64,000 nucleotides of DNA from Pardosa pseudoannulata (Eukaryota > Arthropoda > Arachnida > Araneae > Lycosidae): the NCBI GenBank assembly GCA_032207245.1, contig CM063500.1:20009789-20073788 (forward strand), read 5' to 3'. How positions within the stretch are numbered: the first letter of the stretch is position 1; the number at the start of each line of letters is the position of its first letter. The position numbers and the translations under genes were made by a program. Below, in pieces: positions 55,182 through 64,000 of the stretch. The notes beneath the pieces are model-generated. The model was not told the DNA's origin and made no database searches. It saw nothing but the letters and a program-made list of their open reading frames with translations.

Positions 55182-55378
55182 ATGGAATTTGAAGTAACTC
55201 TACCTGGAGAAGGACGAGATCGTGTATTTAGAGTTGCCCTTAAATTTCTTGCAACTATTGATTTGCGTTTACTGGATGCTGCACTGAATCGTAATAACCA
55301 AAATGGCCATTTGGTCCCTGTTCCTGTTGATTCCTTACAAGCATTAGATGTTATCATGCGACACTTGCCAAGCTTGGA
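55182..55378 (+). CDS. Argonaute, coding exon 3 (N domain to L1)
   Basis: Encodes [20 protein letters not shown], then [36 protein letters not shown] and VIMRHLPSL; phase 0 in, phase 2 out. LPGEG.DR.F.V and ALDV(V/I)MRHLPS are diagnostic of AGO-clade proteins. RNNQNGH appears as extra or altered sequence relative to AGO1 proteins as I recall them. Confidence 0.93.
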
Positions 55379-56688
55379 GTAAGAAATATTTTATTGCCTT
55401 TTTTTAAATCTGTTAATTTTTTGTTGTTTGCATACGAAACAAACTTATAAATATTCCCAAATTTTCTTATTTTTTTTAATCAGATACATATGGAGAATCT
55501 GAATTTTTCTAGCATAATGCTGTAAAAATATTTTGTTGATATTTTTTAATAGTATTTAAGTTAATTAAAAATGTATCATACTTTTTTTTTTCCTTCCATT
55601 CCTTTCAATTAAGGTAGAAACTTGTAGATATGAAGTAATATAAACTAATATAGTTTTCCTTCATTTTTTGTTTAAAAAAAGTCATGATCTCTTTTTCTGC
55701 ATTTTTTAAAGTTTGGGTAGAAATTTGTAGACAATGTGATCTTAAAACATGACTTCTTTAGCCTAAATTTTTTTTTATTATTTTTAGTACAAATCATGTT
55801 TTCATTATTGGTATTAGTAAATAAGGATTTACTAAACGGATATTAACGGATACTTCAAAGGGGCTATCCCTATGACAGAAATTTAGACTGCAGTTGAATT
55901 TTGTCATAGCTTTTTACAAGCTCAAGATCAGCACCTAAATAAAATATCTATAAATTGTGTTGATTTCTTGAAAATTTTATTCATTTATGAAAGTTAAGTG
56001 ATTTTATATTTTAATCTTGTATTCTGGAAATTAATAAATTTTCACACACACATATATATATATATGCACATATATATTATTTGTGTTATCTTTTACTTAA
56101 ATTCATGCTTCCATTTATTAATTCATTGGAATAATTTTCTATTGAAATCACCAAAAATTGTCTGATGTAAATAGTGTAAAAGTCAAAGTAAATACCAGAA
56201 TGATTGGCCCTATGAAATAGAAGCATATATGTATAGTATGTATATAAATAACTGAAAAAATTAAAATGAGACAGTGCATGAGATCGTCTTTTGTCTAATA
56301 TACCCTTGTTTATATTTAGTGATATCAGGGTGAACTTGTTCTTTGTCAAAGTTCCTTTTACCCTCATTTTCAAAATGAAAAGAATCTTATAATCTACAAC
56401 AGTTGTTTTAGATTTCATATTAAAATGGAATTTTCGAAATCAGTTCAGTAGTTCCAGAGATTATTCTATATGCACAAATATTACCTCTTTATAATATTAG
56501 TATAGATAAGATTATTAGAAATGAAATGTTAGTTAGAATACAGATATATTTGGTATTGCTATCTATAATAGTTGTTAACTCTACTGCTTTCATTATTTAA
56601 TTTTCAAATGTCCACTCATATCAAAGAATTATTAGATATTTGTGTTTTATTATGAGACTTTCATTTTTAAAAATGTTTAATTACACAG
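55379..56688 (+). other. Argonaute intron 3
   Basis: 1.3 kb, AT-rich, with a short TA/CA tract near 56045-56085. No mobile element was recognised. Confidence 0.7.
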
Positions 56689-56825
56689 GTATACTCCTGT
56701 TGGGCGGTCCTTTTTCTCTTCCCCTGTTGGATACAGCCACCCACTAGGTGGTGGTCGAGAAGTTTGGTTTGGATACCATCAAAGTGTAAGGCCAAGTCAG
56801 TGGAAGATGATGCTTAATATAGATG
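56689..56825 (+). CDS. Argonaute, coding exon 4 (L1)
   Basis: [20 protein letters not shown], then [20 protein letters not shown] and MLNID. Phase 2 in, phase 1 out. This L1 linker segment is among the most conserved in AGO1. Confidence 0.95.
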
Positions 56826-58457
56826 GTATGTTTTTTTTTTTCCAAATGTTTATAAGTTAAATGTTGAAACAAAAGCAGGATTCATTCTAGATCTAAAAAA
56901 GGGCACCTTGAAAAGAGGCATTATATTTCATAAAAAATGGTAATTTCATTTTAAAAAAAAAGCTGCCCCACATTATTTTTTGTGTTGGGGTACATAACCA
57001 TGTTCAAAGGGCATGAGGGATAGAAATTTTTGATCAAAGGGCAAATGAGGCAAATCACCTGAGTTAAACTCTTACTGAAATGAGCCCTGCAAAAGTTTTG
57101 AACGTGACAATGCATATCCTTTATAGTGATTCCAAAAAATTTGAAGTAATTATAAAATTCCATATTGGTGTTAAAATATACATATTTAATGATTTTTGCA
57201 GTATATTATCCATACTGCAAGTTTACATAAGAGTTCCAATTTCATTTCTCTGCTCCTATTGAACACTTTTACATATTTACACACATATAGAGGGATAAAA
57301 ATGTAAATTGGGACATTATTTGAATTAGGATGCAGGTTATAGCATTATTAAATGCTACAAAGTGGTTAGTGACCAAAATTCAATAGTTTATAATGCTTAT
57401 CTTTCAATCTCATGAATTTCTCTTATAAACTACCTCAGTGTTTATTAAATTTTAATCCTAGAATTACAGAAATGTCATTTTGACCTCTTGATAACTTTCT
57501 TTTTTTTATGGTTAAATTTATGTAATTTTTTCTCATCTTTTCTTAAATCAGTATGATTATCAATATATTAAATTTTTGTTAAAGGAGTGTACTTTAAAAA
57601 TGACAGCTAGATATGACCATTCCTTTAGAATAAGCACATTTAAATAAGCTTAAATGAAGTGCTAGTATAAATGCATTTAATATAATGGGCATACAAAAAA
57701 GTCATGTTTTGTCCACATAATTTTTTTTTACAAGTGTAGAATATTTTTTGATTATTTAATAAATTGTGAGAATTGTATTTTATTTTATGGAAACAACTTT
57801 AGAATTAAAAAAAAAAAATCATTTTAGTTTTTAATAGGAAAAGTTGCTGTGTTAATTTACTTATTATAAGCTTATTCAATAGTAAATAAAATTTCATTTA
57901 TGTTTTTTATATCAAAGATAAATATAAATTACTCCAGTTCTGGAATATTTTACTATTACTTCTTTTAACTGTGGATATTGTAGGATCTAATTTATATAAC
58001 ATAAAAGTTACCTGTTTTATAATCTATAATGGACTGTGTTAGAGAATTAAAGTTTACATTTTATATTTTAAGATCTATTATTTTATTCAATATTGAAATG
58101 TAAAAGAATTTTTCACATTTCATAATTTTAATTTTGGAAAATTAATAAATTTGCATAGGGTATGTATTATTCAGTGTAATTTTTTATAGAAATAATTGTG
58201 TTCTTTGTTGTTGTTGTTATTTTAACTATCATGTAATAGAGCAATTGTGTAAATAAAGTCTGTAAATTGTTATAAAATGTTTCATTTATATCTGACAGTT
58301 TTTATATCTCTTTTTTTAATTATTGTATTAGTCAATAATTATCTCACAAAACAAAGATAGTAAATGAAGTTTGAGGGGATTTTGACTGGAAAATGAAAAT
58401 TGTTATAAATATAGTGTGAAATATACTTTCTATTCTTAATGAATAATCCATTTTCAG
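56826..58457 (+). other. Argonaute intron 4
   Basis: 1.6 kb, AT-rich; nothing recognised. Confidence 0.7.
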
Positions 58458-58680
58458 TGTCAGCAACTGCTTTTTACAAAAGTCAACTTGTTACTGATTT
58501 CTTATGTGAAGTTTTGGATCTCAGAGATATAAGTGAACAAAAGAAATCCCTGACAGATTCTCAAAGAGTGAAATTTACTAAGGAAATCAAAGGTTTAAAA
58601 ATTGAAATTACACACTGTGGTACTATGAAAAGAAAATACAGAGTTTGTAATGTTACTAGACGTTCAGCTCAATTTCAAAC
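58458..58680 (+). CDS. Argonaute, coding exon 5 (PAZ)
   Basis: [20 protein letters not shown], then [40 protein letters not shown] and [26 protein letters not shown] is in the PAZ domain, which binds the 3' end of the guide RNA; the Arg and Tyr of the pocket are kept. SQLVTDFL and ISEQKKS differ from typical AGO1, suggesting a paralogue. Confidence 0.95.
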
Positions 58681-59225
58681 GTAAGTGTCTTCATTGCTTT
58701 CTTTTAAATTATTTCTTATAGGACATTATATTTTGACTTTTATTAAACACAATCAAAAATAAAAAAAATTCTGTATTTAGTTTGCTGTTACTCTAATCAA
58801 ATTATTTTTATTTATCAGCATTTGAAACTATGTTTAAATTTAATATTTAAAAACATTCCAAATTTAAAAGAACATTCTCTTTGTCAGCTTGTATATGCAA
58901 TTGTTCAGTTAAACAAAATTAAATAGTATTTTACAGATGCATTGAATTCTGTTTTATTCTTATGTCAAGGTGTTAATCATGTTTCATTCCAAACACTTTT
59001 AAGTTTATATGAAATGTGATGTATTGATTATCTTGAGACAAAGAATCTTTCTTTTATGAAGAATTTAAATTTAATAAAAAGCATTTCCAATTGAATTTTT
59101 GATTCATTTTTTTTTTCTTTTACAATAAAAATATTTAAACTTTTGTGAAATTGTTTATTTTTTATTAACCATTTCTTGATTTGTGATTTATATCTGATTT
59201 CTTTAACTTAATTGGTTTGTTGCAG
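58681..59225 (+). other. Argonaute intron 5
   Basis: 545 bp, AT-rich; nothing recognised. Confidence 0.75.
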
Positions 59226-59309
59226 TTTTCCTTTGCAGTTGGAAAGTGGGCAGACAGTTGAATGCACTGTCGCAAAATATTTCCTTGATAAATATAATCG
59301 CAAATTAAG
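59226..59309 (+). CDS. Argonaute, coding exon 6 (end of PAZ)
   Basis: [20 protein letters not shown], then DKYNRKL, with the split Thr and Ser codons at its ends fitting the neighbours. Donor GTAAGT. Confidence 0.95.
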
Positions 59310-61720
<2,411 letters not shown>

Positions 61721-61792
61721 GTTTGTAATATAGTTCCAGGTCAAAGATGCATAAAAAAATTAAGCGATCTTCAAACATCTACTATGATTAAG
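61721..61792 (+). CDS. Argonaute, coding exon 8 (L2), last in the window
   Basis: [20 protein letters not shown], then TMIK, ending in phase 0 at a GTATTT donor. The next conserved segment (ATARSAPDRE in AGO1) was not found before 64000, so the gene continues outside. Total coding so far is 1089 bases, 363 codons. Confidence 0.95.
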
Positions 61793-64000
61793 GTATTTTT
61801 GCTATTAAAATTTTTACTGGTCTTGGCAGTATTAGCTGTAATAATTCATAGTTGATAATGCTGTAGGTTTTGAATTTTTAATCTTCTGCTTATTTTTAGT
61901 TTTAATTTTTTTCCTCTTCTAAGTGCTTTATACTTTTAACTCTATTAGATTCTCATTTATTAGCTCTCCATCAGCATCTAAATTAAATGCATTGGCAATG
62001 CCCTTAATTCACTTAATTTAATTTTTTTTACCTTCTGTTGCCTCCAAATTAGAACATTCTAACATGATTTTATTGTGCTGTTTGAAAGCTTCTAATATAC
62101 TAGGTAAGTGTATTGCTTACTGTCTTGTCCTAACCTGCATGGCACCTGATGTGCTTGGTGAAATGTATTTAAACACTGCAATTAAGATTACTGGCTTCCT
62201 AGTCCTAGCATCTTGGCAGTTTTAGCCTTTATCAGGGCTGATACTAGGGGATGGAGAGAGACGTCATGGTGATGCATGGCATGCAGGCAGCAAAATTATC
62301 TGTCAGCATAGGAAAAATAAAGACCTGGGCTAAATGTAGCAAAAACTTTGAGTTAACATAAGATTCATACATACCTTGAAAAGTCCTAGTAAAAAAAAGT
62401 GACCATTTTCAATGTTCTTACTTGAAAATGTAAAATGCAGCTTGTAAAGGCCTTAATGTTTCAGTAGCACAAAAATATTCCGCTTTGTCATACTTTTTTT
62501 CTGTCCTTGAACGTTGGCCTCTAAAGTCACCAGAAACTTAGTGATGATGTTATGGCAGTGAGTTTTCATTTATGATATTTTGACTGAAGACTGAATCTTT
62601 GTCAGAGGGTGGGGATGCAGGTTTGGAAGAGCTGATGTTTTTTTTTGTCTAGTTTCAATTCGTTGAATATACACAAGTGTTTTGTTAGGATCTGTAAGTT
62701 CCTACCTTTTGTGAAACATGTTTTGAAGTATTTGAAAGAAGTCATCTATATGTTTAAAGTATTTCATAATTAATCTAACTAAAAGAAAAATGTTAGGTTT
62801 TTTGCTATGTAATTGGCAGGTAAACAGCTTGGCTATATAAGGATATTACTTAAAGCTAACAATTATTGCACCCTTCTGTTAAATAACAAAACTTTTGGTT
62901 TCAGTATTCTTTGTAAGAGCAATCAGTTCAAACAAAAAATTGTTTGTGATAGCTGAAGATGTCAGTAATTCCAAGTAGCTAATAAGTTACTTTCAACTGG
63001 AGACTTTCACTCAGCAATTTTCTAATTTACTTCATTTGTTCTTGCATTTTGACTTAAATAATCTGTATTTTCTACAGGTTTTGAAGTACATGCTTAAAGA
63101 TATCAAGATTAAAAGTTTGATAGTTACAATATCTTCTTTATATACTCTGCGTACATGATATACATTTATGTTAGGGCATTTATGATAGGTAGATAACATA
63201 TTACAGTTAATTAACGTATTGGTGGAGACTAACAAATTTTATAAAGTCTATTTCTTAGATGAATTATTTCATTAAATGTTGTAATTAAGTTTTAAAGATA
63301 ATATGGGATTTGTGTTTCATCTATGCTACGGCTGCATTTTTGTTCCATCATTTTACATTGAATATGTCACACTATTTTATTACACTGTGAAATAGAGTAA
63401 TATTATACAATTGACTTGACAATTTTGTCTCCATAAAAAATACGATTTTGCCTTGAAAAGTACTTTTTTTTTAATATCCTGATATTTATAAACTCTGAAT
63501 ACCCAAACCCCTAACTGATTTACTCTCTCATAGATTTAAAATTTAAAGCATAAGGTACATAAAAAAGAGGGGTCAATTTTAATTTTCACATGGGCAGCCA
63601 ATGGACTAAGATCAGCACTGACCCCTGTGGCTACTGCTGTGTATGAGGATAGATTTGCAAGCTGCGATGAAAACAAAATTCAGAAATAGAGTGAACATTG
63701 CATTCGTTATCTGAATTCAGTCACCAAACATAACAATTTTTTTTTTTAATCTGAGAAGTAACAGCATATTTGTGACTCAAAAATATATAAATATTGTAAT
63801 CACTATTTTTCTTATAAATTTGTTTTAATTAATTCAATTAAGTATTAATATACTACAGTTCTTTCATTCAACATCACATTAAAGTTAATTAGAGGGACAA
63901 AGTTTATGAAATAAAAAATATAGAGGGTGTTTGTCATTTAAAAAAAAAAAATTAGAGAGAAGCATGGTCTAGATTATAAAAGAACATTTTTGGAAAATCA
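61793..64000 (+). other. Argonaute intron 8, incomplete
   Basis: At least 2.2 kb without any exon resembling the following Argonaute segment. A patch near 62110-62350 has somewhat higher GC and may be a repeat, but none was identified. Confidence 0.65.

Overview
This is AT-rich, intron-rich animal DNA. I read it as a chelicerate, most likely a spider. The reasons are an arthropod AGO1-type Argonaute with short exons and kilobase introns, a small secreted ten-cysteine gene of the prokineticin/astakine/MIT-like fold class, and a dense mixed load of Tc1, pogo, piggyBac, hAT, Merlin, LTR and tRNA-derived SINE copies. The species cannot be fixed from the sequence alone. No bacterial operons, rRNA genes, CRISPR arrays or standalone tRNA genes were seen.

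Only two host genes are clear, both on the + strand. (1) A three-exon secreted cysteine-rich peptide gene: exons 7482-7565, 10015-10126 and 12487-12629, with matching splice phases and a poly(A) signal at 12738. (2) The 5' half of an Argonaute gene: eight coding exons from 33449 to 61792 with consistent splice phases. They encode about 363 residues (N domain, L1, PAZ, start of L2). The MID and PIWI exons lie beyond the right edge. Its first coding intron (33637-51240, 17.6 kb) is packed with transposons.

Left part (1-7400): a full Tc1-like element sitting in a minisatellite, long TA microsatellites, SINE copies, and a piggyBac relic with TTAA ends (5392-7392). Middle (12.9-33 kb): a second piggyBac copy split by a 3.1 kb element with inverted ends; a Tc1 copy (18915-25633) split by a 5.5 kb element with CCCAAGCAGCAA ends that carries a three-exon DUF4806-like gene; a SINE split by a hAT MITE; a pogo-type relic (29114-30677); and another Tc1 copy (31609-32814).

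Argonaute intron 1 holds two internally deleted hAT elements with 8-bp target duplications, a SINE, non-LTR fragments, a Gag-protease-only LTR element with an intact 703-codon frame (36756-41122, duplication GAGAT), a decayed Ty1/copia element (41241-46154) interrupted by a SINE, a nearly intact Merlin transposon (46366-48501), and two almost identical RNase H fragments. Intron 2 holds a Mutator-like relic and a Tigger-type relic. The nesting gives a readable relative chronology of insertions.

Best candidates for something undescribed are the 5.5 kb DUF4806-bearing element, its 3.1 kb structural look-alike, and the Gag-protease element with mosaic LTRs. All coordinates and motif matches were read by eye; no alignments or database searches were run.
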